Shown here: positions 1-7,830 of the stretch, one piece after another
Layout of the letters: every line of letters begins with the position of its first letter
Numbering within the stretch: the stretch's first letter is position 1
DNA from: an uncultured Actinomycetes bacterium
GTDB taxonomy: Bacteria > Actinomycetota > Thermoleophilia > Solirubrobacterales > 70-9
NCBI GenBank assembly: GCA_937907435.1
Contig: CALCIA010000190.1
Span: 1 to 64,000, forward strand
DNA: 64,000 nucleotides
Direction of reading: 5' to 3'
Notes under the pieces: model-generated
Databases searched by the model: none
Seen by the model: the letters and a program-made list of their open reading frames with translations, nothing else
What the model was told of the DNA's origin: nothing
Made by a program: the position numbers and the translations under genes

Positions 1-100
1 TAATGGGGGAATTCCTCCATTCCAGAATTCAGGCGATGGATTGCGGATGGCCGACAAGAAGCCGGAATGGACAGGAACATCCCCCCGATCCCCTTCCTTT

Positions 101-301
101 TCATCGCCCGTCCTGACCAACCCCGCCCGCCTGCGTTTCCGCGACGACCCTCGCGATCTCCCGGTCGATGATCCGGCACAGGATCGCGAAAAAAAGGTCG
201 GCGTCTTCCTGGCACAACGCCACGGGGCAGGAGCGGAAGAAATGCTCGACAATCGCGTCGTGGCATCCTTCCCCGAGATAGCGCAGCCGGATCGGTTTCA
301 T
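101..301 (-). CDS. Hypothetical protein, 66 aa
   Basis: I do not recognise this small acidic protein. It has two Cys (a SCPVALC stretch near residue 25 and one near 42) and no membrane segment or signal peptide. The ATG overlaps the stop of the upstream membrane-protein gene by an ATGA tetranucleotide at 298-301, which supports translational coupling and therefore a real gene. It is the last gene of the leftmost minus-strand cluster in the window. Function unknown. Confidence 0.5.
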   Translation of the reverse strand: MKPIRLRYLGEGCHDAIVEHFFRSCPVALCQEDADLFFAILCRIIDREIARVVAETQAGGVGQDGR

Positions 302-621
302 CGCCGGTTCCTTTCGATCATGCGATTAAGGCGGTGCTGCTCGCGCAGGCACCAGACGACCAAGATGAGGAGGATGCCGAGCATGACGGCCATGGCGCAC
401 TCCTCCGAGCCCGAGCGGATCAGGGCCAGATTAATCGGGTCGGGCACCGTGCCGTCGCGGTAGAGGGACGTGCCCGGGAGCAGGGCGGCCCGAGGCAGCC
501 CGAAGCGGCCGAACTCCCAGCGCGTGCCGAAGTGCAAGAGCCAACGGCCTCCGCATCCGAGGAAGAACAGGATTCCCAGCCATCCCAGGGCCTTATCCAC
601 GGCCGCTGCAAACCTCTTCAT
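298..621 (-). CDS. Small two-segment membrane protein, 107 aa
   Basis: Predicted integral membrane protein with one hydrophobic segment near the N-terminus (KALGWLGILFFLGCGG) and another near the C-terminus (CAMAVMLGILLILVVWCL), followed by a basic tail. An ATG exists 120 nt further upstream, but the ATG at 621 is preceded by a GAGGA ribosome-binding site at good spacing and begins a sensible protein (MKRFAAAVDK), so I chose it. It is coupled to the 66-aa gene by ATGA. No family recognised; the setting beside coupling-protein and partition genes is only suggestive of a plasmid-maintenance or transfer role. Confidence 0.55.
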   Translation of the reverse strand: MKRFAAAVDKALGWLGILFFLGCGGRWLLHFGTRWEFGRFGLPRAALLPGTSLYRDGTVPDPINLALIRSGSEECAMAVMLGILLILVVWCLREQHRLNRMIERNRR

Positions 622-707
622 GATGATCCTCGCGGGGGTATGCGGTCCGAAATCCGGGTTCCATCCGGGGGCAGGGCGGGGCGTCTTTCCCCACCGACAT
701 AGGGGGC

Positions 708-736
708 TTGGCGCGGGCGGTGAAATGCCGTATAAT
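708..736 (+). promoter_or_regulatory. Sigma70-like promoter for the tandem 89-aa genes
   Basis: TTGGCG at 708-713 and a perfect TATAAT at 731-736 are separated by 17 nt, an ideal vegetative promoter. Transcription should start near 743, in an AT-rich stretch, about 26 nt before the ATG at 769. No Shine-Dalgarno sequence is visible in that leader. Confidence 0.6.
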
Positions 737-768
737 GACATCTATATTTAATAAATATGTTGGTGTTT

Positions 769-1038
769 ATGGCGTTTTGGGAATATCGCGAAAGACGATG
801 GGTTACGGGCTCCATCCCGCTTCCCAAGCCGGAAAACGACAACTGGTCGGTCAAGGCGCCCTGGCAAACACCGCCCGAGGTGCTCCAGATGATCCGACGG
901 TGGAAGGAGGAGATGCGGCAAGAGCTGATCGCCGATTTCGCATTGCGGTCCTGCCCCGAGCACCGACATCGGTGGGATCTGATGCACGCGATGGAGAAAG
1001 CCGCCCTCTGGGTCCATTACCGGGTCCGGAAGGAGTAG
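769..1038 (+). CDS. Tandem paralogue 1, 89 aa, unknown function
   Basis: Small, Trp- and Arg-rich protein of unknown function, with an alternation of conserved blocks NDNW, QTP, IRRWK, LRSCPEHR and AMEK. An in-frame ATG lies 12 nt upstream (757), but alignment with the downstream copy, which starts MPFWSYR, places the start at the ATG of MAFWEYR. The two proteins have identical length and I count about 55 identical residues of 89. A strong promoter sits directly upstream. The conserved Cys-Pro-Glu-His motif could bind metal, but there is no second Cys pair, so this is speculation. Confidence 0.65.
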   Translation: MAFWEYRERRWVTGSIPLPKPENDNWSVKAPWQTPPEVLQMIRRWKEEMRQELIADFALRSCPEHRHRWDLMHAMEKAALWVHYRVRKE

Positions 1039-1043
1039 GGCTC

Positions 1044-1313
1044 ATGCCGTTTTGGTCCTATCGAGGAAGCGTGTGGGTCGTGGGCTCGGACCCGCTCCCC
1101 ACACCTGATAACGACAACTGGGGCGTCGCGGGCAACGGGCAAACGCCGGCGGAGGCGCTCCAGTTGATCCGACGGTGGAAGGCGCAGGCGAAGCGAGAGC
1201 TTGCAGCGGACTTTTCGCTACGCTCTTGTCCCGAGCACCGAAAGACGTGGGACATCACGCTCGCCATGGAAAAATGCGCCCTCTGGATCTACTACCGGAT
1301 GCGGAAGGGATAG
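1044..1313 (+). CDS. Tandem paralogue 2, 89 aa, unknown function
   Basis: Second copy of the preceding gene, starting 5 nt after its stop, so the pair is one transcript. Roughly 62% identical, with the same length and the same conserved blocks (WVVGS, NDNWG, IRRWK, LRSCPEHR, AMEKCALW). Divergence is greatest in the region after NDNW and at the N-terminal six residues. The gene runs into the convergent gene at 1316-1942 with a 2-nt gap. No function is recognised. Confidence 0.65.
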   Translation: MPFWSYRGSVWVVGSDPLPTPDNDNWGVAGNGQTPAEALQLIRRWKAQAKRELAADFSLRSCPEHRKTWDITLAMEKCALWIYYRMRKG

Positions 1314-1315
1314 GG

Positions 1316-1942
1316 TCAGCGGCAGCGGCTCGGTCCCAGAATCTTCTCTTTCTCCCGCTGCTCCTCCGGTAGCGATCGGCCCTTGGCCCGCTCGTTCTGA
1401 TCGTCGGCATTGCCCTCCTGATTGGCCTTCGCACGTCGCTCCAGTTCGCGCTCTGCGAAGGTTTTCTCTTGCGTGAGCACGTCCCCTCGTTCGCGGGCGA
1501 TGTCGCCGGGCGACGGCTGGGATTGCTCCTGGCTGCGGGGTTGCGCGTCCTGCGAGGTCGTCGCCTGCTCCCGGGCGATTTCGCTCGGCGATGGAGAGGA
1601 GTGGCTCTTGGCCTGCCCCTGATCCTGGCCGTATACCGAACCCGCACCATCCTTGACGATGGCGCTGGGCGACGTTGCTGTCGAAGGGGAGGGGGCCTGC
1701 CCGCGAGCGGAGGCGATCTCGCCCTGGGTGGGATTCAAGATCGTGCCCGGCTCTTCAACGTGGATTGAATCGGGAAACGCCTTCAGGGCCATCCCGATCT
1801 CGTCGGCACCCTGCCGCATGGCGGCCGCGATCGTGCCGTCCTTGGTGACGGCGTTCCACGTCGAGGCGAGGCCGGATTTGACGGCGGAGTGGGCCGCCAC
1901 GATCATGCCGACGACACCTTCGGAGGACTTCTGGGATTCCAT
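1316..1942 (-). CDS. Low-complexity Ser/Pro/Glu-rich protein, 208 aa
   Basis: An N-terminal part of about 70 residues (VGMIVAAHSAVKSGLASTWN) looks ordered and helical. The rest is low-complexity, Ser/Pro/Gln/Glu-rich, with three degenerate repeats of the form SPSxIxxx (SPSAIVKDG, SPSEIAREQ, SPGDIARERGD), and a highly charged C-terminus. The start at 1942 is preceded by AGGAGA at 6-nt spacing; an upstream in-frame ATG at 2005 overlaps the coupling-protein gene and lacks such a site. It follows the VirD4-like gene by 59 nt, so it may be a transfer accessory factor, but I see no known domain. Confidence 0.6.
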   Translation of the reverse strand: MESQKSSEGVVGMIVAAHSAVKSGLASTWNAVTKDGTIAAAMRQGADEIGMALKAFPDSIHVEEPGTILNPTQGEIASARGQAPSPSTATSPSAIVKDGAGSVYGQDQGQAKSHSSPSPSEIAREQATTSQDAQPRSQEQSQPSPGDIARERGDVLTQEKTFAERELERRAKANQEGNADDQNERAKGRSLPEEQREKEKILGPSRCR

Positions 1943-2001
1943 CGAACTTCTCCTTAAAACGAAGGCCGATCCGGGAAGGCAGGGTATGGACCCGCCCCAA
2001 C

Positions 2002-3915
2002 TCAATCGTCGGAGAAGCCCTCAAGCGAGGGCCTGGCCACGGGTGTGAAAACGGGAGCAAGGGGGGAGGGGCGATACCTCTGGTATGGCCGATAACCGGT
2101 CGCCCTTCGGGCAGGGTAGTGCCGGACCGGCATAGGTTGCGGCACGGGCAGGTTGGCGGCCACGGAGACCACCCAGCCGCCCGCCAGGAGACAGGCCACC
2201 GCGATGACGCCGGCCGCCATCCCGAGGCCGCGGGGAGAGCCGGTGCCGCCGCCGCGGAACTCGGGCGCCTCGTAATACTTCATGAGCTTGCCGAGAATCG
2301 GCGGAAGGTTGCGGTGGAAGATGATGGTGAGGTCCTCGGGCTGGCGGATGATCTCCTCGGGCTTGAAGAGGCGCCGGGCCATCTCCGAGACGGTGAGCGA
2401 GTCGCTCGTCGAATGCTGACCCGGCGACGGTTGCCCGCCGCCCGAGCTGTCGGAGTACGAATACGACGTCCCGCGCTGGCGCGACTCGGTGCGGATCGTG
2501 GCGTCGCCCATCCGCTTACTGATCACGTCGGCCGACTCCATCGCGTTGATGCCGAAGAACTGCTGTGTGTCGATGTTGTCGAGGAACACGCCCGCGCGCT
2601 CGCCGAAGCACTCAGTCAGTTGTCCGACGGACTGGAAGAAGAACCAGAGCCGGACGCCGTAGCCGCGCATAAGCGTCACCGCGTCTTCGAGCGCCTCGAT
2701 ATGTCCGAGATGCCCGGCCTCGTCGAGCAGGAACAGGACCGGATTGTGCTCATTGGCGCCGCCCAGCGCGACGGCCCGCAGCAGGCAACCAATCCACATC
2801 CGCTGGAGCGGGGCGAGTGTGACGAGCCGGTCGTGGGGCAGGCAGAGATAGATCGTCATCGGCACCTGGCGCAAAGCGCGCGAGTCGAAGGAGCTGCGCG
2901 CCGTGTTGGCCGCGACGACGGGGCTGTCGAGAAAGGTCGTGTGCCGCTGGACCGAGGTCAGCACGGAGCCCAATTCCCGATCGACGTACCACGACAGGAG
3001 CTGGCCGAACCGGCGGAGCATGCCGCCGCAGGCGTCCGATTCCTGCATGGCCTTGACCGCCTTGGCGTAGCTGTCGCGGCTGCTGACGAGGTCGCGGACG
3101 GTCTGCAAGTTGCGGTGCTCGGGCGAGCGTTCGCAGGCGGCGACGAAGGCGATGAATGCGGTCAGGATCAGCTCGGCCGAGTCGTTCCAGTACGGATCGT
3201 GCTCCTTGCCGGTACGCACGACAAGCATGTTCGCCAAATCCCTGCACATGTCGAGCAGGTGGGGGGAGTCGACTTCGATCAGATCAAAAGGGTTGAACGT
3301 GTCCGACCCAGGTCCGCCGAGGGCGAAAGGGTCGAGGCGGACGACACGGTGCCCGAACTTGCCCCGGCGATGCTCGCCGGTGAGCCCGTACAGCTCGCCC
3401 TTGGGGTCGGTGACGACGCAGGAGCCGAGGTAGCTCAAGAGGTTGGTTACGAGGACGCCGACGCCCTTGCCCCGCCCCGTCGGCGCGAAGGTGACGAGGT
3501 GGACGAAACGCCGCAGCCGGATGATCGCTGAATGGCCCCATTGCCTCCCGAAGAAGGCGGCCAGGAACAGCCGCACGGCGAAGGCAGATTGAGAGCGAGG
3601 GGCGACGAGGAGGGTCCGCAGAGCATACCAGCGGGGCGGCGGCGCCGTGTAACCGGCGCGGCCCAGGATCAAGGCGTCACCTTCGCCCAGGAGGCCGTTC
3701 TCATAGAGGTCGCGGAAGTCGGCGAGGCGGGCGGTCCCGTGGGCATGGCCGCCATTCTGCCGGTCGAAATGGCGTTTCCTGGCCACCAGGCCCGCCAGGA
3801 CGATCAGGGCGAAGCCGGGGAACTGGAGGCCGGCGATAACGGCCCCCAGGAGGAAGCAGCCGCACGCGGCCATGAGTGTAACCCGGCAGGTGACGGCGTC
3901 GGGCTTGGTGGACAT
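2002..3915 (-). CDS. VirD4/TraG-type conjugative coupling protein, 637 aa
   Basis: Inner-membrane ATPase that would link a relaxosome to a type IV secretion channel and pump DNA. The N-terminus has two hydrophobic segments (about residues 12-45), then a cytoplasmic ATPase core. The Walker A motif APTGRGKGVG is near residue 145, the Walker B motif FLLDEAGHLG near 398, and the family signature TDPKGELY follows Walker A. The C-terminal part carries another hydrophobic stretch (AAGVIAVACLLAGGWVV). The ATG at 3915 is preceded by AGGAG; the longer reading frame from 3978 adds 21 residues without such a site. No VirB4/VirB-channel genes are present, so either they lie outside the window or the element is mobilisable in trans. 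Confidence 0.92.
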   Translation of the reverse strand: MSTKPDAVTCRVTLMAACGCFLLGAVIAGLQFPGFALIVLAGLVARKRHFDRQNGGHAHGTARLADFRDLYENGLLGEGDALILGRAGYTAPPPRWYALRTLLVAPRSQSAFAVRLFLAAFFGRQWGHSAIIRLRRFVHLVTFAPTGRGKGVGVLVTNLLSYLGSCVVTDPKGELYGLTGEHRRGKFGHRVVRLDPFALGGPGSDTFNPFDLIEVDSPHLLDMCRDLANMLVVRTGKEHDPYWNDSAELILTAFIAFVAACERSPEHRNLQTVRDLVSSRDSYAKAVKAMQESDACGGMLRRFGQLLSWYVDRELGSVLTSVQRHTTFLDSPVVAANTARSSFDSRALRQVPMTIYLCLPHDRLVTLAPLQRMWIGCLLRAVALGGANEHNPVLFLLDEAGHLGHIEALEDAVTLMRGYGVRLWFFFQSVGQLTECFGERAGVFLDNIDTQQFFGINAMESADVISKRMGDATIRTESRQRGTSYSYSDSSGGGQPSPGQHSTSDSLTVSEMARRLFKPEEIIRQPEDLTIIFHRNLPPILGKLMKYYEAPEFRGGGTGSPRGLGMAAGVIAVACLLAGGWVVSVAANLPVPQPMPVRHYPARRATGYRPYQRYRPSPLAPVFTPVARPSLEGFSDD

Positions 3916-3978
3916 GGCACTCCTGACGGGCAAGAGCCCGAACGCTCCATCGAAGAAATCCGGATGAGGAACCTGCAT

Positions 3979-4269
3979 TCAGCCCGACTGCCGCTGCTGG
4001 TGATCTTTCTGGGCCTTCATCGCCATGACCGCCCCCGCGATCCCGGTGACGATCGCGCCGCCGTCGTCGAGCCAGCCGGCGATTGGGATGAAGTCGGGGA
4101 CGATGTCGAGCGGCGAGACCACGTAGACGGCCGAGAGGGCGGCCACCGCCCAGCCGACGATGGGCATGAGAATCTCGCGCATCTTCGATTGCGGCATGGC
4201 CACCAGGACCATGAAGCCGCCGACCAGCAGCGTGCCGCAGATGATGATCATGCGGATGGTTTCGAGCAT
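3979..4269 (-). CDS. DUF1232 (YkvA-type) small membrane protein, 96 aa
   Basis: The block SPLDIVPDFIPIAGWLDDGG at about residues 52-71 is the hallmark of the DUF1232 family, and hydrophobic segments flank it (IIICGTLLVGGFMVLVAM at the N-terminus and a Gly/Ala-rich one near 75). Biochemical role is unknown for the family. A GGAGG site 6 nt before the ATG fixes the start. It sits between parB and the coupling-protein gene on the same strand and is probably co-transcribed with them. Confidence 0.8.
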   Translation of the reverse strand: MLETIRMIIICGTLLVGGFMVLVAMPQSKMREILMPIVGWAVAALSAVYVVSPLDIVPDFIPIAGWLDDGGAIVTGIAGAVMAMKAQKDHQQRQSG

Positions 4270-4338
4270 CGGACACCTCCGGGGGAAGTGGGTTAGGAAC
4301 GTCAGGGACGGCGATCGGAGAAGGGAAAGGCCGCGCCC

Positions 4339-5142
4339 TCACGCCCGGAGGGTGCGGGCGAAGCCCACCACGTCCATGCCCTTCTCCAGGGCACGTTTGG
4401 CGTGGCGTTGCAACTGGGAGAGGGACTCGATGAGGTCGTCGAGCGACAGGGCGTCCTGCGCCGATACGGTGATGCTGGGGCCGGCGTCCGGCTTCCAGGA
4501 GAGCCGAGACGCCTTGGGGCGGACATTCTTCTTGCCGATGCGGTCTCGCACGGCCTCGGCGACCTGGTCGCGGTTGAGCCGCCCGGCGGCCACCGACCCC
4601 GCCAGCTCGTGCTGGGCGTGCTCGTCGGGCAGGCGGGAGATCTCGTAGCCCACGGACTCGGGCATCCGGCCGTCGTCTACCATCGCCTGAATGGCCTCCG
4701 GCAAGGTGAGCAGCGCCTTGGCTCGGCTGATCGCCGCACCACTCAGGCCCAGCTCTTCGGCCAGGGTCTTGGCGTTGCAGCCTTTGAGGGCCTCCAGCTT
4801 GGCGAGCGAACGCGCCAGCTCCAGGGGGCGCAGGGCATGCCGCACGGCGTTTTCCACCACTTGGTCGGAGAGGAGGTCCTCCTCCGACGGGTTGCCCTCG
4901 ACTGGGATGCAGGGGACGTGGGTCAGGCCCGCGATCCGGGCGGCCCGCCAGCGGGACTCGCCCGTGACGATGCGCCAGCACTGGCGTTCCTCGTCGCGTA
5001 AGACCCGCAGTGGCAGGAGGATGCCCCTCGCGGCGATCGAGGCGGCGAGCCGCTCGATTTCCTCGCGGATGAACGTCTTGCGCGGCTGGGAAGGGTCGGG
5101 CATCAGCTCGTCGATGGCGATGCGTTGCAGGGTCTCGGTCAT
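4339..5142 (-). CDS. parB: ParB/Spo0J-family partition protein, 267 aa
   Basis: Centromere-binding CTPase-type partition protein. The N-terminal ParB/Srx domain shows DPSQPRKTF near residues 16-24 and the box II motif GESRWRAARIAG near 61-72, followed by a helix-turn-helix (AKTLAEELGLSGAAISRAK near 123-141). The C-terminal third is less conserved. AAGGAG precedes the ATG. No parA is adjacent, which is unusual for a segregation locus; the partner ATPase may lie outside the window, or this may be an orphan ParB acting as a regulator. It heads a minus-strand group running towards the coupling protein. Confidence 0.88.
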   Translation of the reverse strand: MTETLQRIAIDELMPDPSQPRKTFIREEIERLAASIAARGILLPLRVLRDEERQCWRIVTGESRWRAARIAGLTHVPCIPVEGNPSEEDLLSDQVVENAVRHALRPLELARSLAKLEALKGCNAKTLAEELGLSGAAISRAKALLTLPEAIQAMVDDGRMPESVGYEISRLPDEHAQHELAGSVAAGRLNRDQVAEAVRDRIGKKNVRPKASRLSWKPDAGPSITVSAQDALSLDDLIESLSQLQRHAKRALEKGMDVVGFARTLRA

Positions 5143-5178
5143 GATCGCTCCTTCGCCAGGCGGGGCGGTCCGCCCGGC

Positions 5179-5397
5179 TCAGTTGTTCTCCAGATCGCGT
5201 TTGGTCAACTTGCTGATATGCTTCGACTCGGATCGGCTGAGTTGCCAAACCGCCTTGTCGAACAGGTCGGATGCGTACTCTTCCGCGATGCGGTCGGCCG
5301 CGGCCTTCTCCTGCTTGGAGAGCCTCGCATACCAGACCAGCGTGCCGGCACCGCCGAAGATGCCCGTCAGACCCAGCAGCGGGAGCAATGGGAACAT
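5179..5397 (-). CDS. Small membrane-anchored protein, 72 aa
   Basis: One N-terminal hydrophobic segment (FPLLPLLGLTGIFGGAGTLVWY) followed by a charged helical cytoplasmic tail rich in Lys, Glu and Ser ending LTKRDLENN. GAGGAGG precedes the ATG at good spacing. It lies 36 nt upstream of parB on the same strand. No known family. Confidence 0.6.
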   Translation of the reverse strand: MFPLLPLLGLTGIFGGAGTLVWYARLSKQEKAAADRIAEEYASDLFDKAVWQLSRSESKHISKLTKRDLENN

Positions 5398-5588
5398 GTC
5401 TTTGGCCTCCTCAGGCGGTGGGCGTAGAGCGAACGGGCCAGCCGCGGGCGGCGGGCGACGACGGCACGGTTTGAACGGTAGGGGCGGCCCCGATTCAGCC
5501 CGAGGCGAAGGGCCGGGGGATCAGGTAGGTCGGGCCTTGCCACGAAGGCAAGGCGCCGACCGATTGCGGCCTGCCATCGTCAGGGCGG

Positions 5589-5696
5589 TCATTTGCCCGC
5601 ATTAACGACGGCGGACGCGATTGTCACAACGGCCGAGGCGACGGAGGCGGCGAGGATGCCCCATGTCGCCGGTCCTTGGCGGTCGAGCCAGTTCAT
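5589..5696 (-). CDS. 35-aa single-pass membrane peptide
   Basis: Very short gene encoding MNWLDRQGPATWGILAASV followed by a further hydrophobic stretch ending VVNAGK, essentially one transmembrane helix with a short N-terminal tail. A GGGAG site 7 nt before the ATG at 5696 supports it; the longer open frame upstream has no such site and reads as random sequence. It is one of several tiny membrane proteins in this cluster. Function unknown; holin-like or toxin-like roles are possible but unproven. Confidence 0.5.
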   Translation of the reverse strand: MNWLDRQGPATWGILAASVASAVVTIASAVVNAGK

Positions 5697-6047
5697 GACG
5701 TTTCTCCCGAATGATGTCCCAGTACCAGGAGCACGCGGCGAGGATGATGGGGCCGCCCGGCGGCACCGGGCGGCGGAAATCAAGACGACAGCCAACGCAG
5801 CAGGAGGCAAATCAGGCCCTTCATGGTGCGGATCTCCCAAGGTGCCCGGCCCGCACGCCGCCGGGCAGCGAAAGGGTTGGTAACTGCTCGGCCGTGCGGG
5901 TGCCGGGCAGGGTTGGAGGCGGACGTTGAGCGGCCGGCGACGACGGTACTAAAGGCATGGCCGGCCCAGTCAGAAGCGACGCGCCAAGGGATTAGGTGGG
6001 CCGGGCCAGGCCCCGGCCTCGCGGCCGGGATCGGCCCACCGGCCCGA
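5697..6047. other. Gap with only a possible 14-codon peptide at 5780-5824 (minus strand)
   Basis: No conventional gene is visible here. The minus strand from 5824 to 5780 can encode MKGLICLLLRWLSS, a hydrophobic 14-residue peptide preceded by GGGAG about 10 nt upstream. Such a short reading frame can occur by chance, and I give it about 0.25. The rest is GC-rich sequence without an evident promoter or terminator. Confidence 0.3.
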
Positions 6048-6278
6048 TCACGAGAAGCGGTGGTTGCAGTTCGAGTTCAGGCAGGTGTAGGTATGCGAGA
6101 AGGCGTGGACGGCCTTGCCGATGAGCCATCCCCCACCGATGGCGACGAGCATCGCCGGATGCCCCTGGAGGGCATGGGCCGCGCTATGCCCTGCGTGGTG
6201 CTTGGCCCGGTGGCTCATCTCGTGGAATTCCTTGTCCTTGTGGACGACCTGGGACGAATAGCATTTCGGGCATTGCAT
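6048..6278 (-). CDS. Zinc-ribbon membrane protein, 76 aa
   Basis: N-terminal CPKC (residues 3-6) and C-terminal CLNSNCNHRF supply four cysteines that could form a zinc ribbon, while a hydrophobic segment in between (PAMLVAIGGGWLIGKAVHAF) could span or associate with the membrane. The middle is His-rich (HRAKHHAGHSAAHALQGH). GGAG precedes the ATG. No named family recognised. It is the most upstream gene of the minus-strand backbone cluster. Confidence 0.6.
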   Translation of the reverse strand: MQCPKCYSSQVVHKDKEFHEMSHRAKHHAGHSAAHALQGHPAMLVAIGGGWLIGKAVHAFSHTYTCLNSNCNHRFS

Positions 6279-6688
6279 GCTTCAAGCTCCGAAGTGGGAC
6301 CTCGGCCGGTGGATTGTCTCAGCGCGTGCGGCACCGGCTGGCCGCAAGCGGGGGTTGTCGAAAGGAGCGGGTTACACGGCGAACGGCCGGGATCGGATTG
6401 TCGCCGGGCGGGTCCGTTCGGTCCCCTAGCCCGGCCGACCTGACAAGGGCACCTTTTGAAGCCCCCAGAGGATCGATCCCGCGAGCGACGGCCAGATCAC
6501 GATCACCGTTCTACCACGGGTTCGGAGGCGACGACGGATCGCCGCGCAATAATCGCAGTCCCTTCGACAGCGAATCCTGACGCCGCCGATGTAAGGGCCG
6601 GAAGCCCTTGGATTTCCCGGTGAAAAAAACGATTGCAAAATATGTAAATATAATTAATATAAATTAACAAAACATGACAGGAGAATTC
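6279..6688. other. Intergenic region with an AT-rich patch before the gene at 6689
   Basis: No gene is visible. From about 6620 to 6675 the sequence becomes strikingly AT-rich compared with its surroundings. It contains TTGCAA at 6633, TATAAT at 6649-6654 and TATAAA at 6658-6663; the TTGCAA to TATAAA spacing is 19 nt. This is presumably the promoter region of the gene at 6689, although no perfectly spaced pair stands out. Confidence 0.4.
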
Positions 6689-7186
6689 ATGGATAAAGAA
6701 GCAACGCCTAAACAGAAAGAATTGACATTTCATGATGGCTTTCACTATTTAATCTCAGAAGGTTTGATGGGGGACATACCTGATCGAAATAAGCGTTTTG
6801 ACCTTCCACCCGAGCGACTTGCTCTGGTCAAAGAGGATCTCGCAGCCGGCAAGGAGAGTTTGGTCTGGCAGTTTATGGTCCTCCAATTAAAGCAATGGTC
6901 TGACAGTAATCAGAGATTTTATCAGGCCGCTGAATCCGGGAGACTCGAGCGCTGGGCCAACGAAGACGATGACGGCCCGGAGAGTCACGCGTCCCGGGTA
7001 CGCGCCCAGCCGAATAAGCTGATGAAAGACGGTGTCAGGAATTGGGATCTGCCGCTGTCCGAAGTGAACGAGGAGCTTCGCCGAAAGATGGGCATCAAAG
7101 GCAGCCTCTTCGAAGATCCGGCAGACGGTGACAAACGTGATAAACCCGGTTACGATCGAGGAGGAAGCGGCAGGGGAAGGGGCTGA
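6689..7186 (+). CDS. Unknown helical protein with ESGRLERW motif, 165 aa
   Basis: I do not recognise a family. The N-terminal half appears helical and charged (FHDGFHYLISEG, LALVKEDLAAGKESLVWQF). It ends in the block YQAAESGRLERWANEDDD near residues 79-96, which recurs in the gene at 7820. The C-terminus is low complexity (GYDRGGSGRGRG). AGGAG lies 5 nt before the ATG at 6689; an ATG 15 nt upstream lacks a site. Base composition is lower in GC than neighbours at the 5' end, a hint of recent acquisition. It leads a three-gene set convergent with the CHAT protease gene. Confidence 0.6.
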   Translation: MDKEATPKQKELTFHDGFHYLISEGLMGDIPDRNKRFDLPPERLALVKEDLAAGKESLVWQFMVLQLKQWSDSNQRFYQAAESGRLERWANEDDDGPESHASRVRAQPNKLMKDGVRNWDLPLSEVNEELRRKMGIKGSLFEDPADGDKRDKPGYDRGGSGRGRG

Positions 7187-7242
7187 CCTCTCACGCGGTC
7201 GTGGACGCCGTCAGTCGATAGTCCCAAAGGCGGGTAGAGTCG

Positions 7243-7830
7243 ATGGCAGGATGGGCGATTTTCGAGCCAGAACTCAAAGAAATCGGCAAATTTTACAAGT
7301 CCAGACTCCGCGCCCGTCTCGCCGAACCGCTGGTGAATTTCGTGAGGAGCAGCAGGCTCGACTGGCACGATATCGCCCCCAATCCTCCCTTCGACTACGC
7401 CGTCGTTCACCTCTGGTCAACTGGGGCACGCACACCGAACGTAAAACATCTCGCTGAAATCAAACGTCTGAACAACCTCTCCGACGCGGATCTTCCCATC
7501 CTGGATCAGGCAACCGTTGAGATCAGGGCCAAGGCGGATACGATTATTTGGATTCGAAATCGGTGGTTTGCCGCGCCAGGCGAGGCCGTCAAGGATATTA
7601 CCCCGCACCAGGTCAGGGCCCTCGACATCGTGTCGAAGCTTGTCTACGCCCAGGTAAATCGTGAGCGCGTCGCCGATTGGGTTGGCGTTCTTGAAGCTAT
7701 ACGGGCATCTGTTCCCCGGGCGGAGGTGTGGACGCACGCCGATCTCACCAAGCTTCGCGAGGAATGGCTCCCTGCCCATGGCGGGTTCGGGGATGCCGTA
7801 ATCGAGGGCTTTATCCCGCATGAACATTGA
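7243..7830 (+). CDS. Unknown protein, 195 aa
   Basis: No family recognised. The protein looks soluble and globular, with several Trp residues and amphipathic segments. Notable blocks are WHDIAPNPPFDYAVVHLWS near residues 41-59 and HADLTKLREEWLPAHGG near the C-terminus. It overlaps the next gene by 11 nt, which implies co-translation. The ribosome-binding site before the ATG at 7243 is weak (GTAGAG). Its conserved position between two genes that share the ESGRLERW motif suggests a three-component module. Confidence 0.55.
   Translation: MAGWAIFEPELKEIGKFYKSRLRARLAEPLVNFVRSSRLDWHDIAPNPPFDYAVVHLWSTGARTPNVKHLAEIKRLNNLSDADLPILDQATVEIRAKADTIIWIRNRWFAAPGEAVKDITPHQVRALDIVSKLVYAQVNRERVADWVGVLEAIRASVPRAEVWTHADLTKLREEWLPAHGGFGDAVIEGFIPHEH

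Noticed and set aside
2119..3531. 470-codon plus-strand frame inside the coupling-protein gene
   Set aside because: Antisense of VirD4; composition is typical of shadow frames.
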